64,000 nt of DNA from Erinaceus europaeus (GCF_950295315.1 NC_080164.1:110008447-110072446); one strand, 5' to 3'. Positions 51,300 to 62,719 are shown, counted from the first letter of the stretch. A program made the numbers and translations. Notes: generated from the sequence alone by a model not told the origin.

Positions 51300-52016
51300 C
51301 AGATCAGGTCAAATCGATGGGGTTTACAGTCAACAATATTTATATATATCTTTCCCATATTTGGGAGCTACTCTCTTCCCCATGCAGCTTTCTGGTCCTT
51401 TTTCCAGCCATGACATTGTCTCCCCAGACAATAACTAGAATCCACCTGCATTTCAGATTTCAGGTTCAGGGGGAAAAAAACAACAAAAACTAGTATAGCC
51501 ACAGGCCCATTGGAATATAACTAAAATATACCTACTAACTATCTACAGAATGGAGACCCCCTCCCAACTCTTCATCTGTACTGTTCCAGCCTTTAGGTTC
51601 ATGACTAGTCAACAACTTGTTTGGCTTTATATGTTCACTCTATTCAGCCACCAGGTTCCAGATGCTAGCATGATGCCAACCAGACTTCCCTGGACAGAGG
51701 GCCCCACCAATGTGTTCTGGAGCTCCGCTTCCCAAGAACCCCACCCCACTAGGGAAAGAGAGAAGCATGTTGGGCGTATGGATTGACCTGTCAATGAACA
51801 TGTTCAGCTGGGAAGCAATTATAAAAACCAGACCTTCCACCTTCTGCATCCCACAATGACCTTGGGTCCATACTCCCAGAGAATTAAAGAATAGGAAAGC
51901 TATCAAGGGAGGGGATGGGAAATGGAGTTCTAGTGGTGGGAACTGTGTGGAGTTGTACCCTTCTTATCCTGTGGTTTTGTCAGTGTTTTCTTTTTATAAA
52001 TAAATAATAAAAACCC
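51300..52016 (+). mobile_element. L1 3' UTR end, '(cccatatttgggagct)' subfamily
   Basis: Same structure as the copy at 10665-11345, including 'cccatatttgggagctactc', 'acattgtctccccagacaat', 'gaatggagaccccctcccaa', then the common module and 'ttttataaataaataataa'. The sense frame is broken here after 'TREREKHVGRMD', but the antisense frame (51640-51906) is open for 88 codons. Confidence 0.92.
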
Positions 52017-52171
52017 CTCAAAATACATTACAACTCTGTGTACCTCCTTATACCTTATGCTTCTCATACTACATCTCAAAGGGAAAAAAAGAAAGATATT
52101 TACTAAGTCCTGGTATCAAGGAACTCTGTTACTCCTTAGATTACTTAATAACACAGTTAGAATTTAACCTT

Positions 52172-52385
52172 CCTGGAGGCTAGGTAGTGGTGCACCGGGT
52201 TAAGTTTCAGTGTGCAAGGACCCAGGTTAAAATCCCCCAGCCTCCTCCTGCAGGAAGAAAGCTTCACTTGCAGGGCTGCAGGTGTCTCTCTGTCTCTCCC
52301 TATCTATCTCCCCCTTCGTCTTCTAGATTTCTGGCAGTCTTTATCCAATAAATAAATAAAGATAATTAAAAATAAAAATAAATGA
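52172..52385 (+). repeat. SINE-B
   Basis: 'ggaggctaggtagtggtgca', 'ccgggttaagtttcagtgtg', 'gcaaggacccaggttaaaat', 'gctgcaggtgtctctctgtc', 'ccaataaataaataaagata'. The block between 'agcttcact' and 'tgcaggg' is shortened. Confidence 0.93.
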
Positions 52386-53649
52386 AAAAGGAACAACATT
52401 CTTGGATGTCATCATTCATACAAGAAAAAAAATGACACCATTTATACTTCTAAGTTAACAAAGAAAGCAAACCCTGGCAAATGGAAACATAAGATATAAA
52501 GCAGTATAAACATGATCTTAACAAAACCTTGCCTCCAGCAATTTGATGTAAAGGGTAACAATAAACCATGATCATAAAGTCTTTAAATGGCTTTAGGAAG
52601 GTGAATGGCTTTTAAATGAAGCTTTATTACTTTTTTTCTAACTAATCTCTGTAATGTAAGTGAATATTCAGTGGCTAGCATGCTTATATTAAAAAAAAAT
52701 CAATCTAATGCATTGACTTCCATTGGAATGGGGTTTATTTTAGTGGATTTTTTGTTTAATGTAGAAGAAACCAGAGTGAGAAAAGCCAAGAACATATATA
52801 CGTTTCATTTTTTTTTTTACACAGAGTGATATAATTGATTCTTTTGACTTCATCATAGTTATAACACATGAAAAAAATTGTATCTGGTCCTTGTCAGTGA
52901 GCTAAAGTTCCTTGAATGTGTAAAGCTGCCTTTAATTGGAGAAACTGAGAAAAACCAAGATCCCAGAGCAAGCTCTGCACAAACTCACACTGAAAGCTCC
53001 ACTCAAATGGTCTGAATATTTATTTTTAGAATAAACAATCATAAATAAATATGAGCTACATTTATACTCACAGGAAAGTCAGATTATTCTCAGGCTTGCA
53101 AGAACGTGTTGCTTCTAAATCAATGCAACTCTCTAACGGATTGATTTCGTTAATGGTATGTGTATAATGAACATCTGTGAAACGTAGACTTTTAAAGAAT
53201 TAATTGACAGTTCTCGATATAAGATAATAAACTAAGTATGTGCCAGAAAGTTCTTTCCTTTGTAAATGAGAATTACTATACCCTTCATAGGTGCTTTTCA
53301 CATATTTCATACGTATTTTAGAGATATAGTCATTTTAAATAGGTGTAGTTTTTGTTACTTAAACTTCATCAATTTTTTTTAATGAAGATGCCAAGAGCAC
53401 AAATCTTGATTGTAATCACAAAATACAGAAATGACTTTGCTTGATAAGACATGCCCCTTGTGAGGTGGGAATATCAAAGTCACCTTGAACACTTGAGATA
53501 CCACCTACAATGTTTCATTCTGACAGTCCACAGAAAATTGAAAAAAAAAAAGAATCTTTCACTGTAACTCATGGTGGTTCCTCCTTCTCTCACTGACTTC
53601 TTCTCACTCATGTTGACATATGCCTCATTTTACCTGTATATTTCTTTTT
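52386..53649. other. Repeat-poor intron
   Basis: About 1.25 kb with no identified retroelement. Contains a less AT-biased patch with a rare CpG pair ('ctaacggattgatttcgtta') at 53134-53153. Possible conserved non-coding sequence; cannot be tested here. Confidence 0.5.
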
Positions 53650-53960
53650 ATATCGCTTTATTTTTGTTTTTATTGAAAGAGTGCTTTACAGTGCATTGGA
53701 TGCAATTTCATTATGTAACCAGGGCTCAGGGTTTTCTTCCTCTCCTCCCTCCCCCACCCTCCCCAGAGTCCTTTGTTTTGGTGCAATTCACCATGTCCAC
53801 TCTATGTTTCACTTTGTGCACTCTCTCCCCATTCCTACTTTATTAAGTCCTGGTAATAAGTGAGACCATTTGTATATCTCTTTATGTAAGCATATATAGC
53901 ATGATTATTGCTGAGTTTTTCTCTACAAAGAAACTAAAGAACAATGGAACAGCAGATCTT
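53650..53960 (-). mobile_element. Old L1 3' region
   Basis: 'gagtcctttgttttggtgca', 'attcaccatgtccactctat' and 'aagtcctggtaataagtgag' parallel the minus-strand L1 at 33.1 kb. Decayed. Confidence 0.65.
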
Positions 53961-54619
53961 CTTAAGTAAAGAGTTGTCTGATCCCATAAGCTTATCTTAT
54001 GAGTTCATAGGGTTTTTTTGGGCAAGACCACTAGGATTTTAAGAAAAACCAAAAGCAGACAAATTCCATCTCTATCTCCCTCACCTCCCCCCCAAAATCA
54101 ATAAGTATACCTCTGAGGTGACAGTGACCAAGTAATGATTACAAGTGAGTTCATTTATGGGACTGTGAAACAGGTTTGAGCACAGTGTGTTCCAAAGCTG
54201 CTATTTTTTCCTAAATTGAAAATATGTGTGACATGTTCTTGATAGAGCTAAGAGTGACAGGAGTGCCTATTCTTGGAAACCCAATGGGCATTTAGCTCCT
54301 TTGGTCACTTAGGTTACTTCTTTCCTTTATGGGTTATCTTGGAATGAGAGCATTTGAGAATATCAATTTCAAACACATCAGCCCATGGCCTCAGTAGCAA
54401 CCCTGTGTGCACAGGTACTGGAGACATGAATACAAGGAAAACACAAGCCTTGTTCTTCATAAGCATATTAAATTTTAGGACAATGGGGAACTCCCCCGTT
54501 TTGTCTCTTCTACATTTTCCGCTCTCAAAACCTTTTTTATTGAACGAACTTCATTTCAGAGTTTTATTATTTCAAACTGACCCTCTGTCCATGGGACCTT
54601 TCTGCATCTACCCAGTTGC
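53961..54619. other. Intronic sequence without recognisable features
   Basis: Part of a 183-codon plus-strand frame (54354-54905) that crosses the next microsatellite; it has no domain and no splice context and is not called. Confidence 0.5.
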
Positions 54620-54688
54620 TTCCCTCCCTCCCTTCCTTCCTTCCTTCCTTCCTTCCTTCCTTCCTTCCTTCCTTCCTTCCTTCCTCCC
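54620..54688. repeat. (TTCC)n microsatellite
   Basis: About 16 TTCC units preceded by CCCT units, followed by a degenerate pyrimidine-rich stretch to 54750. Confidence 0.97.
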
Positions 54689-54750
54689 TCTCACTTCCTT
54701 CCTTTCATTCCTCCTTCTTCCCTTTCTTTTGTCCTTTCTCCCCTTTTATC

Positions 54751-55417
54751 TGAAATCCAGGAACATTCAAGTTTATAGGTTTCTTCCAACCTTATTTATT
54801 TTCTTTCTCCTACATCAAAACAAGACTAAGCCTGCAGTGATTTGCATTTGTAAATTTTCTTTTCTTCTAACATTTCTTGCCAATTTCCTCTTTCCCTTTT
54901 TTTGAAATATGAATTATGTACTTATGCTATTATTGCCACTGAAATTTTTATTCATTTTTATGTCCTCAATTAATTCCTCTCACTGTGTTGGATTGAACTG
55001 TGTAAGAATAAAGAGAAGTTGCAGGCTGTGACTGCTTGGGGTACAAGGGTTTATAATGGAAGCAATAAGCAGGGTAAAAAAAGAGGAAGTGATTTTCCAT
55101 TCAGAGTCTTTTAACTATTGATCTAAATAACAATGCAAGTTAAGTGCTTTATTTTCCAGTTTTTATAAAGCAAAAATTTAAATGTCTTAGGGGTTTATTT
55201 TTGCTTTGTTACTTTGCAAGTGTTCAGTCTGTGAATTTCACTCATCTCTTTTGCAAGTAAGTCTTTCTTTGTTGTTTGCTAGACTATTAGAATCCTAGAA
55301 AAAGAAAAAAAATATTTAAATCTCAGTGAGCTTGAACAGGCTTTCTGACATTTAAAATATTTTAAACAAATTATACTTAAATAAAGGCACAATAGATGTG
55401 TCCACAATTATTTTTTC
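54751..55417. other. Intronic sequence without recognisable features
   Basis: No repeat recognised. Confidence 0.5.
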
Positions 55418-55482
55418 TTCTCTCTCTCCCTCTCCTTCTCTCTCTCTCTCTCCCCGTTACCTTTCTGTCTCTAGCAAAAATA

Positions 55483-55531
<49 letters not shown>
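55418..55531 (+). repeat. SINE tail: CT-rich stretch and (TA)n
   Basis: 'ctctctccctctccttctct' and 'gtctctagcaaaaataaaca' look like the 3' part of a SINE-B. About 23 TA units follow at 55486-55531. The SINE head is missing. Confidence 0.75.
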
Positions 55532-55536
<5 letters not shown>

Positions 55537-55654
55537 AGAGAATCCAATTACATTGAACTGAAGGACAGTCTGACATTTGGATTTAAGAAAAAAAAAAAAA
55601 CTCCCCTGGTAAATTATTTCAACACTGCATTGCAATGATACTTTTAAGTATCTC

Positions 55655-56415
55655 TTGGCAGATGGCCAACAGCCAATAGGGAAAAAATAAAAGAAAAGAA
55701 AAAACTCAATATCTTGGGTTATCAGCACAATGCAAATCAAAACAACGAGAACCCATCTCACCCTTGAGTCAGAGTCACAGAGGATGGAAACAATAAGTGC
55801 TGGAGAGGATCTGGAGAGAAAGAAACTTTTCCACATTGTTGGTGAGAATGGAAATGAGTGCACCACAGTGGAGATTCCCAGCAACATAAAAATTTCGGCT
55901 ACTATATAACCCAACAACTCCTCTCCTAGGCATCTATCCCAAGAATATAGAAATACCTATATGAAAAAGATCTATGCACATCCATGCACCTCATGACAGT
56001 GCATCTAGAATAGCCAACTTTGGGGTGGGTGGGGACCAAATATCTACCACCATGTGAACAGAGAAAGAAGTTACGGCATATCTAGATAATGGAATACTAC
56101 ACTGCTGTGAGAAAGGACAACTGATTTCCTACAACACAAATGCAACTGGAGGGAGATGATGTAGACTGAGAGAAGCCATAAGAAGGATGAAAAACCGGCC
56201 ACCCACTCACCACTGGAATCTAAGAGACAAAGCAGAGGAGAAAATAAGGTGGATATGGTCTACTAGCACAGAAAACTGGGAACTCAGAAGGTGGAAAGAA
56301 GGGTTGCTGGGAAAAACTGGATGCTAGTCCCAATGAAGGAATAAGATGATAGTTGGGTAGAGGGTATAATGTGCTGATACCTATCTTGAGGAGCCCTTAT
56401 GGAAACGAGCCCTTA
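55655..56415 (+). mobile_element. Old L1 ORF2 C-terminal region and 3' UTR
   Basis: Plus strand: 'cacaatgcaaatcaaaacaa', 'gtgctggagaggatctggag', 'ctcctctcctaggcatctat', 'aatggaatactacactgctg' are hallmark L1 ORF2 3' sequences, with the Cys-motif region recognisable but full of stops. 3' UTR follows from about 56200. Older than the two L1s at 23-37 kb. Confidence 0.9.
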
Positions 56416-56440
56416 TGACAACAACAACAACAACAACAAC
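56416..56440. repeat. (CAA)n at L1 tail
   Basis: Eight ACA/CAA triplets at the end of the old L1. Small duplication 'aacgagcccttatgac' / 'gaggagcccttatgga' just before it. Confidence 0.85.
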
Positions 56441-56799
56441 AAATCCTGTAAATATTTATACAGTAAAGTGATATTGAAGTTTAAAAAAAAACAGTGCTCA
56501 AGGTCAGATGGTAAAATTTTAAAATTCTTTGTCAAAGGGTCTTTTCTTTTAAAGTCAGTGGGAATATTTTCAGGCAGTACAGAAGCTGGTCCTTGGCATG
56601 TGCATAGCTTGATAAAAAGTGTAATAATGTTTAAGAGAAGTGTTTAAAAGTTTAGGCAAGGGGAGACCAAATTGTGAGACACTTCTTGAGTAAAATGGCT
56701 TTGAGGGAATAATAAGTTTTTATACTGAGCTCTTTTTAACTTTGACACTCAATTTATTTTAGCATATACTCAGTATGATGAAAGTTCTTTTTTAAACTT
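56441..56799. other. Intronic sequence without recognisable features
   Basis: No repeat recognised. Confidence 0.5.
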
Positions 56800-57032
56800 T
56801 ATTTTAAATATTTCTTTTATTGTTTGTTTTCATTATCTTTAATTTCATTGGATACAGATTGTCAGAAATTTAGAAGGAGGAGAAAATAAAGAGGGAGAGA
56901 GACAGAGAAATACTTGCAACACTGCTTCACCACTTGCAAAGCTTTCCCCCTGCAGCTGGGGACCAGTGGTGTAAGCCCAGGTGCTTGCACATTGTAACTG
57001 CATTGCACATTGCACCACCATCCAAGCCCTCC
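56800..57032 (-). repeat. SINE-B
   Basis: Minus strand: T-rich tail, 'cattggatacagattgtcag', 'gagagagacagagaaatact', 'gcaaagctttccccctgcag', 'ctggggaccagtggtgtaag', with a small duplication 'gcattgcacattgcacc' at the head. Confidence 0.9.
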
Positions 57033-57082
57033 TGAAGGTTCTTAGACTTGAAGACTGATAAAGGAAGGTTTTGCATTATATT

Positions 57083-57084
<2 letters not shown>

Positions 57085-57160
<76 letters not shown>
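57085..57160. repeat. (TA)n(CA)n compound microsatellite
   Basis: About 27 TA units then 11-12 CA units. Confidence 0.97.
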
Positions 57161-57322
57161 TAAATCTACAACTAAATCAACTACCCATTTGGCACGACAT
57201 AAAGAGTGTATTTCTCAAATTAAACACTGATTTCAAACAGTTCTCAGTGTTATTCAGAAAGAAGAAAACAACAGAGAATTAAACAAGGAACAGAGTGGTT
57301 AATTGCATTAGGACCATATTTG

Positions 57323-57512
57323 GGGGCTGGGTGGTGGCGCATCTGATTAAATGAACACATTATAGTGTGCAAGGACCAGAGTTCAAGCCTCTGGTCCCCA
57401 CCTGCATGGAGAAAGCTTCAGGAGCAGTGAAGCAGGGTTGCATGTGTCCGTCTATCTCTCCCTTCCCTCTCAATCTCTGGTTGTCTATATCCAATAAATA
57501 AATTAATAAACA
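57323..57512 (+). repeat. SINE-B
   Basis: 'gggggctgggtggtggcgca', 'gcaaggaccagagttcaagc', 'gaaagcttcaggagcagtga', 'tccaataaataaattaataa'. Good copy. Confidence 0.94.
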
Positions 57513-58574
57513 TATAGTGTCCTGTAATAGTATGGAAACAGTAATTGATTTATACTTAGTTGACACGATATTTATTTTTCACTAAAAAACAAAAAACATA
57601 CAGCTAGACCATATTTAAATTTCATCATAAGAGATGTGAAAAATGGAGATAGATGATAACCCAACAGATCTCATTTCAACCGTCCACATATGTATCTCAA
57701 CAAGCTTTCTTCACATCTGGGATTACAATGGCACACCTGGGGGCCTGGAGGGGGCACACATAGTACAATGGTACACCTTTAAAATTCTGGAACTTGAACT
57801 TATCTCCTTCACACCTTCAACTCTACAGTACGCTAATTCAAGCATAGGTGAGCATTCATGCAACATTCATATGCCAAAATCAGGAAGTAAGCTAAAGAAA
57901 AAAAAATCAACCTGAGGTTTTAAATTTAACCTGAATTCACTGGACCTATATCTTAAAGCCTTATGTTAATTCTATTCTCCACTTAGATGTGACCTTGAGC
58001 AAGAGAAAACCAGAATAAGAATTATCTACCTTCGGATAGCATTGCTATGATTATCATAGGCAACTATCCCTGGGGACTTGGAATACAAAGCCATTCCTTT
58101 CTTTACTGTGCAGTGTGAACATTCTAGCAGTAGTTCCTCATTTCCTCTGCCTTGTGCATCTACACCACACTGTTTTTTGTTTTTTTTTTTTGCTTGTTTT
58201 TGCTGACAAGGCAGCTTAAAAAAAAGAAGAGGGTTCCCATTTTATTCATTTTTCAGTTTGACTAAATTGGGAAAACTGGAAGCTAAAAGTCACCTTAATA
58301 TGCGGCAGTCACATTACTTAAAGAGTTCAGGAAATAAAGGTGAGTGCCCAGGTGGTTGCAAGAACCAGTCATTTCAAATCAAAGTAACCGGCTTCCCAAA
58401 TGCATTAAACTTGCAGTTAATTTGACATGAAATCCAGGATATATTTCTGGGGTGCCATAAAAATGTAATAAATGTCTAAAAGTAGCAGTAGCATGAGTAG
58501 GCTTTGACTCTGATAAACAGATCCAATGCCACAGAAAAAGAACAGTACTTTAAATGAAATTCTATTGCAGCTAA
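57513..58574. other. Intronic sequence, mostly featureless
   Basis: About 1 kb. A possible SINE remnant at 57738-57800 ('cctgggggcctggagggggc', 'acacatagtacaatggtaca'). T-rich tract at 58170-58200. Nothing else recognised. Confidence 0.45.
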
Positions 58575-58690
58575 GGAAACAACTGACCTGGCAGAACACA
58601 GGACTCACATGCCTGAGGCTATGAATTCAACTCTGGTGCCAGAAGCCAATAAGTGTGAGTGGTGATATCTATCTTTCTTCCTAGCTTCTT
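58575..58690 (+). repeat. Old SINE, D/E-like
   Basis: 'actcacatgcctgaggctat', 'gaattcaactctggtgccag', 'gtgagtggtgatatctatct'. Diverged. Confidence 0.6.
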
Positions 58691-58694
58691 TCCA

Positions 58695-59115
58695 CATGAA
58701 GACCCCTAATTTCATCTGCTGTACTCCTACTTTTGGGTTCCTGTATTAAATAATTTGTCCTGCTTTATATCTTACTGCCTTTCAGCCACCAAGTTGCAGG
58801 TGCTATCATGATGCCATCTTGACTTCTCTGAGCAGAGGACCTCATCAATGAATCCTGGAACTTCCCCTTTTCAGAGTCCTGCCCCACTAGGGAAATATAG
58901 AAATAGGCTGGGAGTATGGATCCACTTGCCAATGCCCATGCTCAGCAGAGAAGCAATTACAGAAGCCACCTTCTGCACCCCATACTCCCAGAGAGGAATA
59001 AAGACTAGGGAAGCTTCCAATGGAGGGAATGGGATACAGAACTCTGGTGGTGGTGAGAACTGTATGGAATTGTACCACTGTTAACTTACAATCTTGTTCA
59101 TCAGTATTAAATCAT
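58695..59115 (+). mobile_element. Old L1 3' end
   Basis: 'cctttcagccaccaagttgc', 'atcatgatgccatcttgact', 'ccccactagggaaatataga', 'agcagagaagcaattacaga', 'actctggtggtggtgagaac', 'atcagtattaaatcatt'. Same older terminus as at 3.2 and 19.4 kb. Minus-strand frame 58887-59078 is open for 63 codons. Confidence 0.9.
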
Positions 59116-59321
59116 TATTTCTTATAGTAACTAAAGTAAATTGTTTTAGAAATGAACATACATTTTCCAAATATACTCAATTAGCAGAATTTTGCCAAGG
59201 TTTGTATAATATAGATACAAAGAACTTCAGGTATATTTCCATAAAGAATATGGAATTATTATCACAAATAAAGGAAATACATAAATAATGTGGCTACTGT
59301 AGTAAATAGAAATATAAACTC

Positions 59322-59550
59322 TGGGGCCAGGCAGTAGTGTGGTGGGTTAAGCTCACAAGGACTGGCATAAGGATCTGGGTTTGAGCCCCTGCTCCCTACC
59401 TGCGGGGGGAGGGGTTGCTTCACAGTCAGAAAAGCAGGTCTACAGGTGTCTTTCTTTCCCCCTCTCTGTTTCCTCCTTTTCTCTCAATTTTTCTCAGTCC
59501 TATCCAACAACAACAGCAGCAGCAGCAGCAGCAACAATAACAACAACATG
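59322..59550 (+). repeat. SINE-A/C with (CAG)n
   Basis: 'ggggccaggcagtagtgtgg', 'gactggcataaggatctggg', 'tttgagcccctgctccctac', CT-rich stretch, 'cctatccaacaacaac', then six to seven CAG/AGC triplets (59513-59532) and CAA units. The CAG run arose inside the CAA-rich region of the SINE. Confidence 0.88.
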
Positions 59551-59786
59551 CAGATACTTCTAGTAAAATCTAAAGTAATTTCATGGAGTGGATAAAGCAG
59601 GTAATTAGAAAGTAAAATATACATATCTGGAGTAGTCTAAGCATTAACTTCCATCAAGAAATTGTCAAAATATATGAATTTTTATGGTACAGGACTTATG
59701 GAATTTGTTGTTTTATATATGAATTAGTCATTTATACTAAGGCATACTGTGTGAGAGAGTGCAGAGATATTTGACTTTCTAGAGCA

Positions 59787-59969
59787 TTTTTAAAAAATTA
59801 TCTTTATTTATTGCATAGAGACAGCCAGAAATTGACAGGGTAGGGGAGATAGAGAGGGATAGAGATAGAGAGACCCTGCAGCTCTGCTTTACCACTCATG
59901 AAGGTTTCCCCCTGGGTCCTGTGCATTATAACATGTACACTGAACCAGATGTGCCATACCTGGCCCCTA
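59787..59969 (-). repeat. SINE-B
   Basis: Minus strand: 'atctttatttattgcataga', 'gacagccagaaattgacagg', 'gcagctctgctttaccactc', 'cctgggtcctgtgcattata'. A block between 'ccccctg' and 'ggtcctg' is deleted. Confidence 0.88.
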
Positions 59970-60039
59970 GAGTAATTTCTAACTTATTCATTTACTAAGC
60001 TCTGCTACTAAAGGAGCAAATGATTTGGGTCAATTTCAT

Positions 60040-60040
<1 letters not shown>

Positions 60041-60096
<56 letters not shown>
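60041..60096. repeat. (CA)n microsatellite
   Basis: About 27 AC units, nearly pure. Confidence 0.98.
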
Positions 60097-60102
<6 letters not shown>

Positions 60103-60159
60103 GTTAGAATGTTCTTTGTGTTGGGTTTTGGGAGGATTCAAAATAGCAAAACAGAGTTA

Positions 60160-60300
60160 ATAGGAGAGTCCACCAAACAGTGCACCTGCTTTGTAGCATC
60201 ATGTCCCATGTTCAAGCCTAACCCACACCCCATGGGAGGAAGCTTCAGTGCTATGGTTTCTATTAGTTTCTCCCTCTGACTTTTTCTTTCTAGCTGAAAA
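60160..60300 (+). repeat. SINE-F
   Basis: 'gtccaccaaacagtgcacct', 'gctttgtagcatcatgtccc', 'atgttcaagcctaacccaca', 'gaagcttcagtgctatggtt', pyrimidine-rich stretch. Confidence 0.75.
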
Positions 60301-61312
60301 GTCTGCCTGGAGCAGTTAATCGCACGTCCCCTTCCCCCACATCATCCCTCAGTGATTACAAAAATAAAGAGGAGTTTGACATGCAGAACAGTTATTGACA
60401 ATATTATATTAAGATCTCACTTAATCTCAAGGCCTCTAGATGTTCAGGGAAACTCTTATGGAATACTCCATTTTCTTTTATGTATTTCTTTATTTATTCT
60501 AACTAGAATATACAGAAAACTATCTTGAGTCCAAGAGTGTAAACAACATTTTCAAAACTGTACTTGAGATTAAGAAAAGCGCTGCCTCCTTATTTACAAT
60601 TCTAACAAAGGATTAGAGACTTCTCTACATTTCAAAATAAGAGAAAAAAATTCAATTTAATTGAACACTAGGAAACCTCACTGAACAGAATGCAGTTAAC
60701 TATTATGAAAAAGCAATGGGGATTCCAATAAAATTGATTTTTATCTTCTCTTTCTTTTAAACAGTAAGACTTTGATCTACCAGATATATCTTTAAAAATA
60801 TAATAACTCATTTCAAGAACTTACTGGAAAGATTAAAAAAATACTTTAATGCATACATCCCAATTTCAAAGTGCTATCTGGAAAAATTATAGTCAATATA
60901 ACAGGGACCAAGTAAAATCTTTATATCAAGAAAACTTGAATATGCAAGAAAAATGGAACAAGAGATCCATGCAATGGCCTTTGTTTCATTCTTCACTCTT
61001 CCTGTTAAGTTATTTCCAATAAGTTACTTTATATTTTAAATTTCTGGGTTTTTTTTTTTTCTGTCTCTTTCAATACTTGAAATTGGTCCCAAGCCTATCA
61101 ATCTCTGTTTGGCAAGCATGAGAAAAGAGATTACAAACATAAACTAAATAATACAAAAATATTAGTGAGAAGAATAAAAACAAATGAGAAATGACCACAT
61201 ACTTGGAGACTTCTCATGTCTTGAGAGATATCCCAAAGGTATTTCCTCATGACTCTATTGAGAACTATGACTCTCATCATACTAATGAGAAAATCAAGGT
61301 TTAGAGAGCCAT
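60301..61312. other. Intronic sequence without recognisable repeats
   Basis: About 1 kb, AT-rich, no identified retroelement. T12 tract at 61049. Confidence 0.5.
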
Positions 61313-61535
61313 GCAGGTGCAGGGTAGTGGTGCACCTCGTTGAGCACACATGTTATAATGCACAAGGACTGGGGTTAGAGCCCCCAGTACTCATCACTCA
61401 TCTGCAGGGGGGAAGATTTGCAAGTGGTGAAGCAGGGCTGCAGATGTCTCTCTGTATCTCTCCCTCTCTATCACCTCCTTCTCCATCTCTGGCTGTCTCT
61501 ATCCAATCAATAAATAAAGATAATAAAAATTAAGG
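61313..61535 (+). repeat. SINE-B, good copy
   Basis: 'ggtgcagggtagtggtgcac', 'gcacaaggactggggttaga', a small 'actcatcactcatc' insertion, 'gatttgcaagtggtgaagca', 'ggctgtctctatccaatcaa', 'taaataaagataataaaaat'. Confidence 0.94.
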
Positions 61536-61577
61536 GGAGAGAGAGAGAGAGAGGGAGAGAGAGGGAGGGAGGGAGAG
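61536..61577. repeat. (GA)n/(GGGA)n tract
   Basis: Purine tract after the SINE-B tail. Confidence 0.9.
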
Positions 61578-61700
61578 CACATGTCATATATGTATGGATT
61601 CCTGGGTTCAATTCCCAGTACCACAGAAAGTGGCAGAGAGGGCTGTGTATCTCTCTTTCTCCCTATCTTTCTCTAAGAAAGTAAATACAAAAGCAAAGAA
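61578..61700 (+). repeat. SINE-D-like
   Basis: 'gggttcaattcccagtacca', 'cagaaagtggcagagagggc', CT-rich stretch. The head has been overwritten by the purine tract. Confidence 0.65.
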
Positions 61701-61829
61701 AGAAAAAAATAGAGAATAGGCAAAGAAGGAGAAGAAAAGAACATAAGATTAAAAAAACAACATAATTTAACAAACTCTGTGCAATCTAGTTATCTCCCAC
61801 AATTTTCTTCAATAAAACCTCAAACTTTC

Positions 61830-61955
61830 TGGGGCCAGCGTAAACTGACATGCTTGGTAGAGTGAGCACATTATTATACACAGTGATCAGTACTTCAGGT
61901 TTCTTTCTGTTTCCTTCTCTGTCTCCCCTTCCACCTCAATTGTTGTCTCTAGCCA
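61830..61955 (+). repeat. SINE-B, internally deleted
   Basis: 'tggggccagcgtaaactgac', 'gagcacattattatacacag', 'ggtttctttctgtttccttc', 'tgttgtctctagccaaaata'. B box to 'agcttc' is missing. Confidence 0.75.
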
Positions 61956-61956
61956 A

Positions 61957-62005
<49 letters not shown>
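61956..62005. repeat. (AAT)n microsatellite
   Basis: About 17 AAT units grown from the tail of the SINE-B. Confidence 0.97.
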
Positions 62006-62018
62006 GCAATAGCATTTA

Positions 62019-62325
62019 GGGGGCCAGATGGTAGCACACTGGGTTAAGCAGACATAGTGTAAGTGTAAGGATCGCAGTTCGAGGCCTCAGCTCCCCACCC
62101 ACAAGGAGGTCACTTCACAAGCAGTAAAGCAGGTCTGCAGGAGTCTTTCTCTACCTCTTTCTGTCTTCCCCTCCCCTCTCAATTTCTCTTTGTCCTATCC
62201 AACAATAACAACAATGGACTAAAGATGGCTTCTAGGAGCAGTGGACTCATAGTGCATTTACCAAGCCCCAGTGGTAACCCTGGAGGCAAAAAAAAAATAA
62301 TAAAATAAAATAAAAAACTTCAAAC
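62019..62325 (+). repeat. SINE-C, full length
   Basis: 'gggggccagatggtagcaca', 'ctgggttaagcagacatagt', 'B box 'gttcgaggcc', 'ccccacccacaaggaggtca', CT-rich stretch, 'ccaacaataacaacaatgga', then the 3' block ('aggagcagtggactcatagt', 'ccccagtggtaaccctggag') and an A-rich tail. One of the most complete C copies. Confidence 0.95.
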
Positions 62326-62719
62326 TTTTTAATAAGACATGGATATAAATCCATGCAATGATTTAGGGTCAAGGGAAAGATTCTATAGCGATAAATCAAA
62401 TTTATTCATAAACAAACAAAACAGTCACAAAAATTTCACTCTTTATTTTCAATACCATTATGCTCAGGTTAATAGTAACTCACCATGATTAATGGCTTTA
62501 TGTGAAAGTAGGTGCCATTTGACATAGCTAAATACAAAATTTGTACGAACACTTTACTTAACTTACAGTATCTTGGAATAATTTGGACTGAGAGAACATA
62601 CATATTAGAAAACTGTGCCAATAAAGCAATTAAGGTTATTATTTTTGTTGCCACCAAAGTCAAAACTGAGACTTGTTGTTTGCAAAATGAACCCACTACA
62701 CTCTTGGCCTTTTTATTCC
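62326..62719. other. Intronic sequence without recognisable features
   Basis: No repeat recognised. Overlapping 75-76 codon frames on both strands here have no domain. Confidence 0.5.
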
